From: Bacillus horti
Lineage (GTDB): Bacteria > Bacillota > Bacilli > Caldalkalibacillales > JCM-10596
Direction of reading: 5' to 3'
Assembly (NCBI RefSeq): GCF_030813115.1
Contig: NZ_JAUSTY010000006.1
Location: 62,001 to 126,000, forward strand
DNA: 64,000 nt
Every line of letters starts with the position of its first letter. The stretch's first letter is position 1. Both the position numbers and the translations under genes were made by a program. The notes below the pieces were generated by a model. The model searched no databases, was not told where the DNA came from, and saw only the letters and a program-made list of their open reading frames with translations. This document shows, in pieces, positions 36,590-44,886 of this stretch.

Positions 36590-37471
36590 ATGGATTTGCT
36601 CAAGGAAATGAATCAAGCTCTAACTTATATTGAAGAGCATCTTGACGATGAATTGGATTTAGCCCAAGCAGCCGTCATTGCTCGCTGCTCTGAATTTCAC
36701 TTTAAAAAGATGTTTGCCTATCTAGCTGGAATCCCTTTACTAGAATATATTCGCCGAAGAAGATTAACTCTAGCTGGATTCGAATTAAAAGCAGGGAGCA
36801 TAAAGGTGATCGATGTTGCCATGAAATATGGCTATAATTCTCCAGATTCCTTTACTAAAGCCTTTTATCAGCTACATGGGATAAATCCTTCTGAGGTGAA
36901 AAAGCTTGGTAGTTCATTAAAAGCATTTCCACGTATGTCCTTCCAACTAACCATAAAGGGAGGAAATCCTATGGATTATCGGATTGAACAAAAAGAAGCT
37001 TTTACTCTTGTCGGAATTAAAGAAAGAATTCCCCTTGTCTATCATGGAGAAAATCCTGCTCTTACGGAAATGATGAAGCAGATTACAGATGAAGTATACA
37101 CAAAGCTAAAATCACTAGCTAATGTGGAGCCTTACGGAGGCTATAATGCCTCATTCAATTTTTCGGACAGAGAGAACGAAGAAATAGCAGAGCTCGATCA
37201 TCTTATTGGTGTAGCCACAACAAAAGAGGAGGTATTAGGATTAGACTCACATCACGTCCCTGCCCTTACATGGGCTATTTTCAGTGTAGTAGGGAGTCCA
37301 ACAGATATTCAGGAAATATGGGGACGGATTTATGGAGAGTGGTTTCCTTCGTCTCAATATGAAGCGATTGACGCTCCAGAAATCCTATATACAGCAAAAA
37401 CTGTTCCAGAGGAATCGAATTTTAAAAGTGAGATTTGGATTCCTGTTCAAAGGAAAACTGAAGCAGGTTAA
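36590..37471 (+). CDS. AraC family regulator with GyrI-like effector domain
   Basis: 293-aa regulator with two AraC helix-turn-helix motifs in residues 10-105 (ARCSEFHFKKMFAYLAG and VAMKYGYNSPDSFTKAFYQ) and a GyrI-like small-molecule-binding domain in residues 130-293 (ESNFKSEIWIPV ending). Such proteins (Rob/SoxS-BmrR type) sense drugs or organic cations. ATG with GAGAGGAGG upstream; the frame could extend to a GTG at 36572 without its own RBS. Confidence 0.9.
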   Translation: MDLLKEMNQALTYIEEHLDDELDLAQAAVIARCSEFHFKKMFAYLAGIPLLEYIRRRRLTLAGFELKAGSIKVIDVAMKYGYNSPDSFTKAFYQLHGINPSEVKKLGSSLKAFPRMSFQLTIKGGNPMDYRIEQKEAFTLVGIKERIPLVYHGENPALTEMMKQITDEVYTKLKSLANVEPYGGYNASFNFSDRENEEIAELDHLIGVATTKEEVLGLDSHHVPALTWAIFSVVGSPTDIQEIWGRIYGEWFPSSQYEAIDAPEILYTAKTVPEESNFKSEIWIPVQRKTEAG

Positions 37472-37541
37472 ACTCAAGTTTTATTTCTCTTTGAGCTGGC
37501 AGGTAATAGGAGAGAAGAAGGAAAATACAATGATATAAATA

Positions 37542-37772
37542 GGCAGGAAGAAAAGGAGGCTATATTCAATACAGCTATTTGAAGAAGCAGGTGGATGCTC
37601 CTTGGTACTAACTCATACGTTTTATAAAACAGATTATATTCCGAACTTCTTGGCAGGGTGGCATGTACATTTAGATGTATTGGCTGATGTTCTGGAGGAA
37701 AAGCATGAAGGATTTCCTTGGGACAAAGTAAAGGCGATGAAGAAGGAATACATGAATAAGCTAGGACAATAA
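37542..37772 (+). pseudogene. Truncated SRPBCC (AHSA1-like) gene remnant
   Basis: A frame with no start codon, closed upstream by TAA (37536-37538), reads LFEEAGGCSLVLTHTFYK, then LAGWHVHLDVLADVLEE, to a stop at 37772. It matches the C-terminal half of the SRPBCC protein at 7237 (GCRMIFTHTF, AAGWHRCLDVF). The 5' half is missing, so it is a remnant; the next gene is an intact SRPBCC protein. Confidence 0.7.
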
Positions 37773-37809
37773 TTCACTCAAAAATACACGATGAGAGGAG
37801 AAATGACAG

Positions 37810-38325
37810 ATGACACAGACCCTTACAATTGAGCACAAAACATATATTCATGTACACCCAAGCAAGGTCTATGAAACACTAACCACAGGAAAGGGATGGG
37901 ATGCTTGGTTCACTCAAGGCACAGCAGTTGACGCTAGAAAGGGTGGAAGGATTCATTTTCGCTTCAAGGATTTTGGTCCCGAGCATATTACTATGGAGGA
38001 TGGAGGAGCGGTTCTAGAAAGCGACTTAAATGAGAGATCTGTGTTCCAATGGACACCAGGTGACTCGACAACAACTGTTTCTTTTACATTAACAGAGGTA
38101 GAAGAAGGTACAATGGTTAACGTAACAGAAATCGGCTATACAACATCTGAAAGAGATTTAGCCGCTTATAGTGATTGCTCTGTTGGGTGGGGAGAGGCTT
38201 TAACATTGCTAAAATTTTACTTAGAGCACGGCATTACTTATGGTCAAGTACCACGGCATACTATGGACAAGATCATGGTTGGGCAATACGAACAGCGTAC
38301 AGATGACTATCTAAAAAAGAATTAA
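37810..38325 (+). CDS. SRPBCC (AHSA1-like) domain protein
   Basis: 171-aa cytoplasmic SRPBCC-fold protein. The opening LTIEHKTYIHVHPSKVYETL, the strand AVDARKGGRIHFRFKDFGP and the helix containing GWGEALTLLKFYLEHG are typical of the AHSA1-like group. GAGAGGAG lies upstream. It may be controlled by the AraC/GyrI regulator upstream. Ligand unknown. Ends in a terminator. Confidence 0.85.
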   Translation: MTQTLTIEHKTYIHVHPSKVYETLTTGKGWDAWFTQGTAVDARKGGRIHFRFKDFGPEHITMEDGGAVLESDLNERSVFQWTPGDSTTTVSFTLTEVEEGTMVNVTEIGYTTSERDLAAYSDCSVGWGEALTLLKFYLEHGITYGQVPRHTMDKIMVGQYEQRTDDYLKKN

Positions 38326-38348
38326 GAAATAATATAAGCTGTAAAGTG

Positions 38349-38388
38349 AAGAGATCATACCTAAATCACAAGGGTATGATCTCTTTTT
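38349..38388 (+). terminator. Terminator after the SRPBCC gene
   Basis: AAGAGATCATACC and GGTATGATCTCTT pair perfectly over 13 bp, then T residues. Confidence 0.9.
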
Positions 38389-38434
38389 CAATCAATGGAG
38401 ACTCTTTAATTGTAATTATAGGTAAGGCTCTACT

Positions 38435-38893
38435 TTATTGTTTGTCGGGAGTATTCCAGCCTTGTACTTCTTCATTTAAAAGATGCTTTACTTTCTCTAT
38501 TTGATCAGGGGGATCCTTATCAAAATCTTTCATTGGCTCGTGTTTATGCATCCAATGATGGAGGCGATCCTCTATTTGATGCTCAGCCTGCTGTAAAAAC
38601 TCTATTTGTTTGCGAACATTTAGGAGCTTTGTTTGATAGAACTTAATAATGAGTGACGAGTGCAGCTCTGGATTTTCTGTCGTTGCTACACAATCAAAAT
38701 ACCTAGCAATTTCCTCTGTAGTGGTTCCTATACTGAGAAATAATTGGATCGTTTCGACCCACTTTACATCTGCTTCGCTGTACTCTCTGTATCCATTTTC
38801 CTTCCTTATAGGAGTAATGAGTCCTTTTTCCTCATAATAGCGTAAGGAACGGAGGCTAACTCCAGTTTTCTGAGATAAGGCACTAATCTGCAT
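38435..38893 (-). CDS. MerR family transcriptional regulator
   Basis: 152-aa regulator. Residues 1-70 are the MerR winged helix-turn-helix (SALSQKTGVSLRSLRYYEEK), followed by a long coiled-coil dimerisation helix and short C-terminus. The ATG at 38893 was chosen for homology; a longer frame begins at 38920. It follows the DsbA-like gene on the minus strand; the MerR-type promoter lies upstream of that gene, so it probably controls its own operon. Its effector is not evident. It is similar in sequence to the MerR protein at 41904. Confidence 0.9.
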   Translation of the reverse strand: MQISALSQKTGVSLRSLRYYEEKGLITPIRKENGYREYSEADVKWVETIQLFLSIGTTTEEIARYFDCVATTENPELHSSLIIKFYQTKLLNVRKQIEFLQQAEHQIEDRLHHWMHKHEPMKDFDKDPPDQIEKVKHLLNEEVQGWNTPDKQ

Positions 38894-38934
38894 CACGATT
38901 GCCCCCTTAGTAAAAGCCATAGATTAATTTTAGC

Positions 38935-39600
38935 TCAACTATTACGAATATCTTTTATTATATCAGTTATAGTCTCATATTCAGAGAAGCCCTTAGAGAT
39001 AAGGTGGAATAGAGTATCAGATTCCTGTAAATACAGTCTAGGAAAAGCGTCAGCTTTAAGCTGTTTCGCTAAGGAAAAATCATATCTAGCTATCTGTTTG
39101 AAATGCTCTTCCTTCATTTGCTCTATAAAAGTCTCCTGATTAAGCTGAAATTTCTCAGCAAGAACACGATACAGCTTATCTGAGCTAGGATTATATCCCT
39201 TCATGTAAATAAGGGTGAATAGCTCTGAAACAAATTCAATCGGATGAAAGGGAGAGGAGGACTCGCGCATTATAGCGACAGCTGTGGCTGGTATTAAGGA
39301 ATCCATGATCACATCATCTGCTTTAACCATGGTAAAAAATTCATTACTAAATGCTGCTCCAGTTTGATCTATAATATTTTTATAGGATTCTCTTGAAACA
39401 GTACGCTTCTTCCTGATGCTTTCAATACTACCTGCTTCTTGAATCAGCCCACCGCTTATCACTTCAAACTGAAAAGTGTCTTTGTAGGTTTGGAACAGTT
39501 TCTGTACAATTGGAGTGAAGGCATAGCACCAAGGACATAACACATCGTAGACATATATTATTTTTTTGTTCTCTAAATTTTTATTCTGATTTTCATTCAT
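38935..39600 (-). CDS. DsbA family thiol oxidoreductase-like protein
   Basis: 221-aa thioredoxin-fold protein with the CxxC site CPWC near residue 22 and the DsbA helical insert, as in FrnE and related cytoplasmic DsbA-family proteins. No signal peptide. Likely a disulfide reductase or isomerase; partner unknown. ATG at 39600 with AAGGG eight bases upstream; a GTG at 39609 is possible. It is driven by a 19-bp-spacer promoter and co-transcribed with a MerR gene, pointing to thiol or electrophile stress. Confidence 0.88.
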   Translation of the reverse strand: MNENQNKNLENKKIIYVYDVLCPWCYAFTPIVQKLFQTYKDTFQFEVISGGLIQEAGSIESIRKKRTVSRESYKNIIDQTGAAFSNEFFTMVKADDVIMDSLIPATAVAIMRESSSPFHPIEFVSELFTLIYMKGYNPSSDKLYRVLAEKFQLNQETFIEQMKEEHFKQIARYDFSLAKQLKADAFPRLYLQESDTLFHLISKGFSEYETITDIIKDIRNS

Positions 39601-39670
39601 CTTTAACACCCTTATCTTCTTGGAAAAGAGATATCTCCAAGTTAGTTGTGATTCACGATTATTTCCTACT

Positions 39671-39701
39671 ATTTTAAACCCTTACATAGTGTGAAGGTCA
39701 A
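39671..39701 (-). promoter_or_regulatory. MerR-type promoter, 19-bp spacer, of the DsbA-like operon
   Basis: On the minus strand: -35 TTGACC (39701-39696), exactly 19-bp spacer, -10 TAAAAT (39676-39671). The overlong spacer holds a dyad (CCTT-ACA and TGT-AAGG), the hallmark of promoters untwisted by MerR-family activators. Confidence 0.75.
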
Positions 39702-39814
39702 TAGTTTTTGAAAAAGTAAAAAACATAAATACTTCGATACAACCCGAAATGTTATTCCATTACAATAAGACTATGGATCTATAAACATAACTAAATCAAG
39801 TGGGGGAGAAAAGG

Positions 39815-40714
39815 TTGAACAGATATATCTTTGCCTTATTAGTTATCATAACAACATCTTTAATGGGCTCTTCGTTTGCTGTAGGTAAAATGGGGTTGGA
39901 GTATGTTTCACCCCTTTTCTTAGCTGCTTTGAGATTCACCTTAGCTGGAATGATCATGGTTGTGGTCGTTAAGCTTTTAAAGAGACCACATCCGAAAACA
40001 AAAGATGTGTGGTTGAAGGCGGTTGTCATTGGTTTTTTTCAAACCGCAGGTGTGATAAGCTGTATCTTTTTAAGTCTACAAACGATTACTTCCGGGGAAT
40101 CAGCTATTCTTACATTTATGAACCCATTACTTGTTGTTGTGTTCGGCACACTGGTTCTAAAAATGAATTATAAATTCCTACAGTGGGTAGGTGTTAGTTT
40201 AGGCTTTGTCGGTGTTTTTATTACACTGGGAGGACAGGTTGAGTTTAAAATAGGAACACTGTTTGGCTTCTTGTCTGCGGTATCCTGGGCGATCGCTACG
40301 TTATTGGTCAAATCATGGGGAAATAAGTTCGATACCTGGGTTTTATCTGCTTACCAAATGCTCTTTGGAGGATTGTTCATTATGATAGCTAGCTTTTTGT
40401 TTGAGCAGCAGTCTTTTGAGATCAACCTTAGCTCAATAGGTATACTCATTTGGTTAGCCATCATGGCGTCAATTGTACAATTTGCGTTGTGGTACTTTTT
40501 ATTGCAGAAAGGCGATCCAGGAAAAACAAGCTCTTTCTTGTTCCTAGCGCCATTTTTCGGAGTAATATCTGGCTGGGTGTTGTTAGGTGAAGAGCTGAAG
40601 TGGTATGTGATGGCTGGTGGGTTACTCATCTTCATTGGTATCTTTTTGGTCAATTGGAGAAGTCATTCCATGCGGCAACGTGAGAAGAGGGTGGAGGCTG
40701 TCCCTAAGAGCTAG
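39815..40714 (+). CDS. EamA/DMT family transporter
   Basis: 299-aa membrane protein with ten predicted helices in two EamA repeats (about residues 5-135 and 145-285; GSSFAVGKMGLEYVSP opens the first, LAPFFGVISGWVLLGEEL lies in the second). Drug/metabolite transporter superfamily; probably a metabolite exporter. TTG start with GGGGGAGAAAAGG upstream; a GTG at 39800 is less likely. Its terminator hairpin covers the last codons. Confidence 0.88.
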   Translation: MNRYIFALLVIITTSLMGSSFAVGKMGLEYVSPLFLAALRFTLAGMIMVVVVKLLKRPHPKTKDVWLKAVVIGFFQTAGVISCIFLSLQTITSGESAILTFMNPLLVVVFGTLVLKMNYKFLQWVGVSLGFVGVFITLGGQVEFKIGTLFGFLSAVSWAIATLLVKSWGNKFDTWVLSAYQMLFGGLFIMIASFLFEQQSFEINLSSIGILIWLAIMASIVQFALWYFLLQKGDPGKTSSFLFLAPFFGVISGWVLLGEELKWYVMAGGLLIFIGIFLVNWRSHSMRQREKRVEAVPKS

Positions 40715-40732
40715 TTTTTGGGACAGCTTTTT
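40697..40732 (+). terminator. Terminator overlapping the end of the EamA gene
   Basis: GCTGTCCC (40697-40704) and GGGACAGC (40720-40727) form a stem, then TTTTT; the left arm lies in the final codons and the stop is in the loop. Confidence 0.85.
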
Positions 40733-40759
40733 AATCCGTTTATAAACAAATGAACTTAA

Positions 40760-41890
40760 TTAAACCAATGTTTTTAATGCATCTGGAGTATAGGGAATGA
40801 GATCATTTCTTTGAGCATCTCGTATTTTGGTAGCCCATGCAGGGTCAACCAGCAATGCACGACCCACAGCAACCAAATCGAACTCTTCCTTTTCTAGTCT
40901 TTCCATTAACTGATTAATACTACTTTCGTTGACTTCCGTTCCTGTACTTAGATTGTTCACGACATCACCGATTAAACCTACCGATCCGACAGTAATCGTG
41001 GGCTTTCCAGTAAGTTTTTTAGTCCAGCCAGCTAGATTAAGGGACGATTCATCAAACTCCGGCTCCCAAAACCTGCGAGTTGAGCAATGAAAAATATCGA
41101 CTCCAGCATCCACCAACGGTGCTAGCAATTTTCCTAGCAGCTCGGGAGTAGTTGCTAGCTTTGCCGTATAATCTCCTGATTTCCATTGGGAAAAACGGAA
41201 TACGATAGGGAAGTCGGGTCCTACTGCGAGACGACAAGCCTTAATTGTCTCTACAGCAAATCGAGTACGGTCTATAGGACTACCACCATAACGATCCGTT
41301 CGTCGATTTGTTTTTTCCCAAAAGAATTGATCGATCAAGTAGCCATGTGCACCATGAAGTTCAATTCCATCGAAACCTAGCTGCTTGGCATTACTTGCCG
41401 CTTGGGCATACGCATCAATCACTTTTGCTATTTCTGATTCGCTTAGTGGTTCGGACACTTTATTGCCTGATTGAGTAAGACCTGATGGACCAATCGGTAA
41501 TGCATCGGGATTCGGCAAGTCACCTATACTACGCTCCATACCAACGTGCCAAAGCTGGGGAATAATTCGTCCGCCCGCTTCATGAACAGCTCCGACCACA
41601 TTAGACCAGCCCTCTAAGGCATCTTTACTATAAAGATTGGGCCAATTAGGACTGCTTCCTGCAGCTGGGTGGTTTATCAATGTACCTTCAGTCACAATAA
41701 GTCCTACAGCATTTACTGCACGTCTTCGATAATAGGCAGCAACATCTGATCCTGGCACTCCTTTAGGTGAGAAGCCACGGGTCATCGGTGCCATGACGAT
41801 ACGATTCTTGATGGTCAGGTTCCCAATTGAAAAAGGGGTGAACAATGCTGAAGTCGAATGGTATGGATGTAGTTGTTTATTACTATTCAA
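40760..41890 (-). CDS. Old yellow enzyme family NADH:flavin oxidoreductase
   Basis: 376-aa FMN-dependent TIM-barrel ene-reductase. The N-terminal FSIGNLTIKNRIVMAPMTRG binds FMN, GIELHGAHGYLIDQFFW carries the substrate-binding histidine pair region, and the C-terminal VGRALLVDPAW completes the flavin site. These enzymes reduce alkenes of electrophilic carbonyl compounds and nitroesters. TTG start with GGAGG seven bases before. It is the second gene after a MerR regulator 13 bp upstream, suggesting induction by electrophiles. Confidence 0.95.
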   Translation of the reverse strand: MNSNKQLHPYHSTSALFTPFSIGNLTIKNRIVMAPMTRGFSPKGVPGSDVAAYYRRRAVNAVGLIVTEGTLINHPAAGSSPNWPNLYSKDALEGWSNVVGAVHEAGGRIIPQLWHVGMERSIGDLPNPDALPIGPSGLTQSGNKVSEPLSESEIAKVIDAYAQAASNAKQLGFDGIELHGAHGYLIDQFFWEKTNRRTDRYGGSPIDRTRFAVETIKACRLAVGPDFPIVFRFSQWKSGDYTAKLATTPELLGKLLAPLVDAGVDIFHCSTRRFWEPEFDESSLNLAGWTKKLTGKPTITVGSVGLIGDVVNNLSTGTEVNESSINQLMERLEKEEFDLVAVGRALLVDPAWATKIRDAQRNDLIPYTPDALKTLV

Positions 41891-41903
41891 TTCATAACCT
41901 CCG

Positions 41904-42305
41904 TTACTTATAAACTTTTTTATTTACTTCTTCTTTTCTCCAGAAAGAAAGAAGGCTTTCCAACTTTATTTCTGCTTCTTTTAAAGCTGTTATCTGTTTT
42001 TGTGTGTTACTCAATTTGTCTTCGTATAGGGCGACGGCTTCTGGAACACATGAAGGATGAGCAGATGTTGGAATCGAATCATGTGTTGAAATGGATGAAG
42101 TACAAACTAGGATTTTCGCAATTTCATCTGTATTTAGACCCAGATCAAGAAATAGTTGAATTGTTTTTACTCTTTCTATAGCAGACCTATCATATTTGCG
42201 GTAGCCATTTCCAAGCCGCTCCGGAATGATAAGCTCTTTTTCCTCATAATAGCGTAGAGAGCGGATGCTCACTCCTGTTTTAACTGATAATTCACTAATA
42301 CGCAT
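41904..42305 (-). CDS. MerR family transcriptional regulator
   Basis: 133-aa regulator with N-terminal MerR winged helix (SELSVKTGVSIRSLRYYEEK) and a coiled-coil. Cysteines at the start of the effector segment (LVCTSS and PSCVPEA) are candidate thiol or metal sensors. It is first in the operon with the OYE gene and close in sequence to the MerR at 38435. The promoter upstream has a 19-bp spacer with dyad. Confidence 0.92.
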   Translation of the reverse strand: MRISELSVKTGVSIRSLRYYEEKELIIPERLGNGYRKYDRSAIERVKTIQLFLDLGLNTDEIAKILVCTSSISTHDSIPTSAHPSCVPEAVALYEDKLSNTQKQITALKEAEIKLESLLSFWRKEEVNKKVYK

Positions 42306-42338
42306 ACCATCACTTCCTTTCCTTATAGGTCTTATTAA

Positions 42339-42369
42339 ATCATAAAGTATGACATTGTGTGAGAGTCAA
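42339..42369 (-). promoter_or_regulatory. MerR-type promoter, 19-bp spacer, of the merR-OYE operon
   Basis: Minus strand: -35 TTGACT (42369-42364), 19-bp spacer, -10 TATGAT (42344-42339). The spacer contains a dyad around CTCACACAATGT. Same architecture as the promoter at 39671-39701. Confidence 0.78.
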
Positions 42370-42438
42370 TAGGAAGTGTTCCTTCCTGTGTTTCATCAAT
42401 TTTTTTGCCTTGCATTTTAAAGATATATATATTATTCT

Positions 42439-42465
42439 GTTATTAAACCGATCGGTCAGTTTATT
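42439..42465. promoter_or_regulatory. TetR operator, copy 1
   Basis: 27-bp sequence identical to 43127-43153, with perfect palindromic core ACCGATCGGT and flanking AAAC and AGTTT. It lies 33 bp before the TetR start. Confidence 0.85.
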
Positions 42466-42497
42466 CGAAATAACATGTAAGTAGGTGATTTAGAATT

Positions 42498-43109
42498 ATG
42501 GCGCGACCCTCTGGGCAAGGAGACCAAACAAAAGAACTTATAGCAGAAAAAGCTAAGGATCTTTTCGAACAGAAAGGCTATGCGGCCACTTCTATGGAAG
42601 ATATCCGTAAGTATACGCAAATTAGCAAAGGAAGTATTTATTATCACTTTAAAAGTAAAGAGGAATTGTATTTGTATACAGTTGAAACAGCTTCTAAAGC
42701 CTGGAGAACAGAATGGGAAAATCAAGCCAACCAGGTTACAACGGCTACAGAGAAGTTATACTTGCTTGCTAGATATTATGCTTCAGATATGCAGAACCCA
42801 CTATCTAAAACCGTTCCAGAATATATTGGCTCAGAGAATCTCAATGAGAAAATAGATGAAAAAATCATCCAACTCATTCAACCAGAATATGATATTTTTT
42901 ATCAGATTATTGAGGAAGGCATACATGATAAAGAGTTTGTAAGTAATAAAACAATTGGCGATTTAGCCTATATTCTTTATAGTACACTCACTGGCATGAG
43001 TATTACGCAATTCCTTGGCTATGATGAGAAAAAGTTCTATCTACTTTACGAAAATGCGATTGATGTTTTTTTGAATGGGATAACTAATCATAAACCCCTC
43101 ACTAAATAA
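42498..43109 (+). CDS. TetR family transcriptional repressor
   Basis: 203-aa repressor. The N-terminal helix-turn-helix (residues 10-58: TSMEDIRKYTQISKGSIYYH) is followed by an all-helical ligand domain. Two identical operators, upstream of itself and upstream of the GNAT gene at 43182, indicate autorepression and control of that gene. The stop codon lies in the loop of its terminator. Ligand unknown. Confidence 0.93.
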   Translation: MARPSGQGDQTKELIAEKAKDLFEQKGYAATSMEDIRKYTQISKGSIYYHFKSKEELYLYTVETASKAWRTEWENQANQVTTATEKLYLLARYYASDMQNPLSKTVPEYIGSENLNEKIDEKIIQLIQPEYDIFYQIIEEGIHDKEFVSNKTIGDLAYILYSTLTGMSITQFLGYDEKKFYLLYENAIDVFLNGITNHKPLTK

Positions 43110-43117
43110 GGGGTTTT
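43092..43117 (+). terminator. Terminator overlapping the tetR stop codon
   Basis: AAACCCCT and AGGGGTTTT pair around a 9-base loop that includes the TAA stop, with T residues at the end of the stem. Confidence 0.8.
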
Positions 43118-43126
43118 AAAGCACAA

Positions 43127-43153
43127 GTTATTAAACCGATCGGTCAGTTTATT
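43127..43153. promoter_or_regulatory. TetR operator, copy 2
   Basis: Second copy of the 27-bp element at 42439-42465, 28 bp before the GNAT gene start. Confidence 0.85.
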
Positions 43154-43181
43154 AATAAATGATTACAAGGGAGGAAGTTCA

Positions 43182-43793
43182 ATGCAAACGTATGATATTC
43201 AAGTAAGACCAATGGGCGACTTTGAATCGGATATACACCGTAAGGCGGCAGCTGTTTTTGTTGATGGATATGGTAAGGAATTAACTTTTCTCTCTAAGGA
43301 CCGTGAACGCTTAATCGATACATTTAGTCAAATGATTTGTCCAGATGTTTTTTATCTTGCTGAATTGGACCATGAAATCGTTGGAATTCTTGCCTGTTCC
43401 AACAATCATAAGCGAGCGCTGACAATTGATCAGACCATTCTAAGGAAATCCTTTGGCTATGTGAAAGGAAGTCTTGCTTATAGGTTTATGAAAGACGAGT
43501 TTAATAAGAAATTACCTTACCAGGATGATACAGGGTATATTGAAAGTGTTGCCACAACAGGTAAAGCCCGGGGGAAAGGTGTTTCAACCACCTTATTCCG
43601 TTACGTCTTGGAGAATGCTTCCTATCAACGCTATGTTCTTGAAGTCGTAGATACGAATGAAAACGCCTATCGATTATATACTAAGCTGGGATTCTCAGAG
43701 ATAGAACGGAAAAAAGAAAGTTTCTCAAAGCTAAAAGGCTTTAAAGAACGGATTTATATGGAATTATCCGTAGGCACTCTTTATAGACATTGA
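43182..43793 (+). CDS. GNAT family N-acetyltransferase
   Basis: 203-aa acyl-CoA-dependent acetyltransferase. The CoA-binding motif A is IESVATTGKARGKGVSTTLF, followed by NENAYRLYTKLGFSEIER. Substrate unknown; its TetR control suggests an inducible role such as modifying a toxic small molecule. GGGAGGAAG lies before the ATG. Confidence 0.9.
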   Translation: MQTYDIQVRPMGDFESDIHRKAAAVFVDGYGKELTFLSKDRERLIDTFSQMICPDVFYLAELDHEIVGILACSNNHKRALTIDQTILRKSFGYVKGSLAYRFMKDEFNKKLPYQDDTGYIESVATTGKARGKGVSTTLFRYVLENASYQRYVLEVVDTNENAYRLYTKLGFSEIERKKESFSKLKGFKERIYMELSVGTLYRH

Positions 43794-43971
43794 GGGACTA
43801 TAGAAAAGGGCTCTGAAAGGAGTTATAAGGTTTTAATATTGAGCACGTAGTTCTAAATAATAGACCTCATCATTTACCTCAACGAAAGATTTGGTGAAAT
43901 ATGTATAAAATTCCTCTGTTGCTCACATATTATCCGTGATAAGAAAAACACAATGCTAATGAGGAGGCAAC

Positions 43972-44625
43972 ATGATGCAGCAACAAACTCCAATGAATCA
44001 AGGTCAACAGCAAGGTCAAACTCAAGGGATGCCGAACATGAACCATGGTGGGCATGAGCTTTTTGATTTACATGAAGTACTAGGAGATAAAATTAATTTG
44101 TTAGACCAGTTTATGATCTTTAGACAATATGTACAGGATCCAGAGCTTCTAGATATTTTGGACAGACAATATCAATTTGCTCTTACACATTACAATATTA
44201 CAGCTGAGTGCTTTTCCACAGGACAAAAGCCTAGTCAGGAAACAGAAACGTATATGATTCAGAACATGACCCCTCCTGTTTATGGAATTAAACCAAGCCA
44301 ACCTAAAAAGCCAAATCAATCCCTTGCCGACGTTAAGGATGCTGGACTCAGCGGTCATATGCTTGGGCTTGTTAAAGGTCATGCTTCATTATTAACGATG
44401 GCTTCTGTTGAGGTAACAAATCCTGTTGTACGCCGAGTATTAGCGTCACAGGTTCAGCATTTTATTGAAATGGTCTATGAGATTTTCCAATACCAAAATA
44501 AGAATGGCTATTACCAGGTACCTCAGCTGTCTGCTCAGGATGCACAGGCTATGCTAAGTGCCTATACACCAGCTCAAGGCACTCCTCAAATGCCTTCAAA
44601 TCAAGGTGGTACAACGACTCACTAA
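43972..44625 (+). CDS. CotF-type spore coat protein
   Basis: 217-aa protein with a Q/G/M-rich N-terminal tail (residues 1-28) and a CotF domain (about 35-190: HEVLGDKINLLDQFMIFRQY, ADVKDAGLSGHMLGLVKGHA), which is a ferritin-like helical bundle found in spore coats. The C-terminal Q/P/T tail resembles the N-terminal one. GAGGAGGC precedes the ATG. It marks the organism as an endospore former and is probably made in the mother cell. Monocistronic. Confidence 0.9.
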   Translation: MMQQQTPMNQGQQQGQTQGMPNMNHGGHELFDLHEVLGDKINLLDQFMIFRQYVQDPELLDILDRQYQFALTHYNITAECFSTGQKPSQETETYMIQNMTPPVYGIKPSQPKKPNQSLADVKDAGLSGHMLGLVKGHASLLTMASVEVTNPVVRRVLASQVQHFIEMVYEIFQYQNKNGYYQVPQLSAQDAQAMLSAYTPAQGTPQMPSNQGGTTTH

Positions 44626-44716
44626 GCAAGTCTCGGTCAAGCAGAACCTGCTAAACAAACATTAGAGCTCTAAAAAAGTGAAGGCTTTTGTATTAAAATA
44701 AAAGGTAATTCAGTTC

Positions 44717-44768
44717 AAAAAGATCTAACCTCTGGATAATGAACGGTTCCAAAGGTTAGATCTTTTCA
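44717..44768 (+). terminator. Terminator upstream of the amino acid permease
   Basis: AAAAGATCTAACCTCTGG and CCAAAGGTTAGATCTTTT pair with one bulge; T residues follow. It ends cotF transcription. Confidence 0.85.
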
Positions 44769-44886
44769 TTTGGGCATGTATTAGAGTGTTCTAAGGCTGA
44801 CTCACATTGTTTTCTAATGATTCTAGTCTTTCAGGATGAAACTCTAGTCTAGGGACAGAATACAGGATAAGAGAGGAGGGCGAGTA

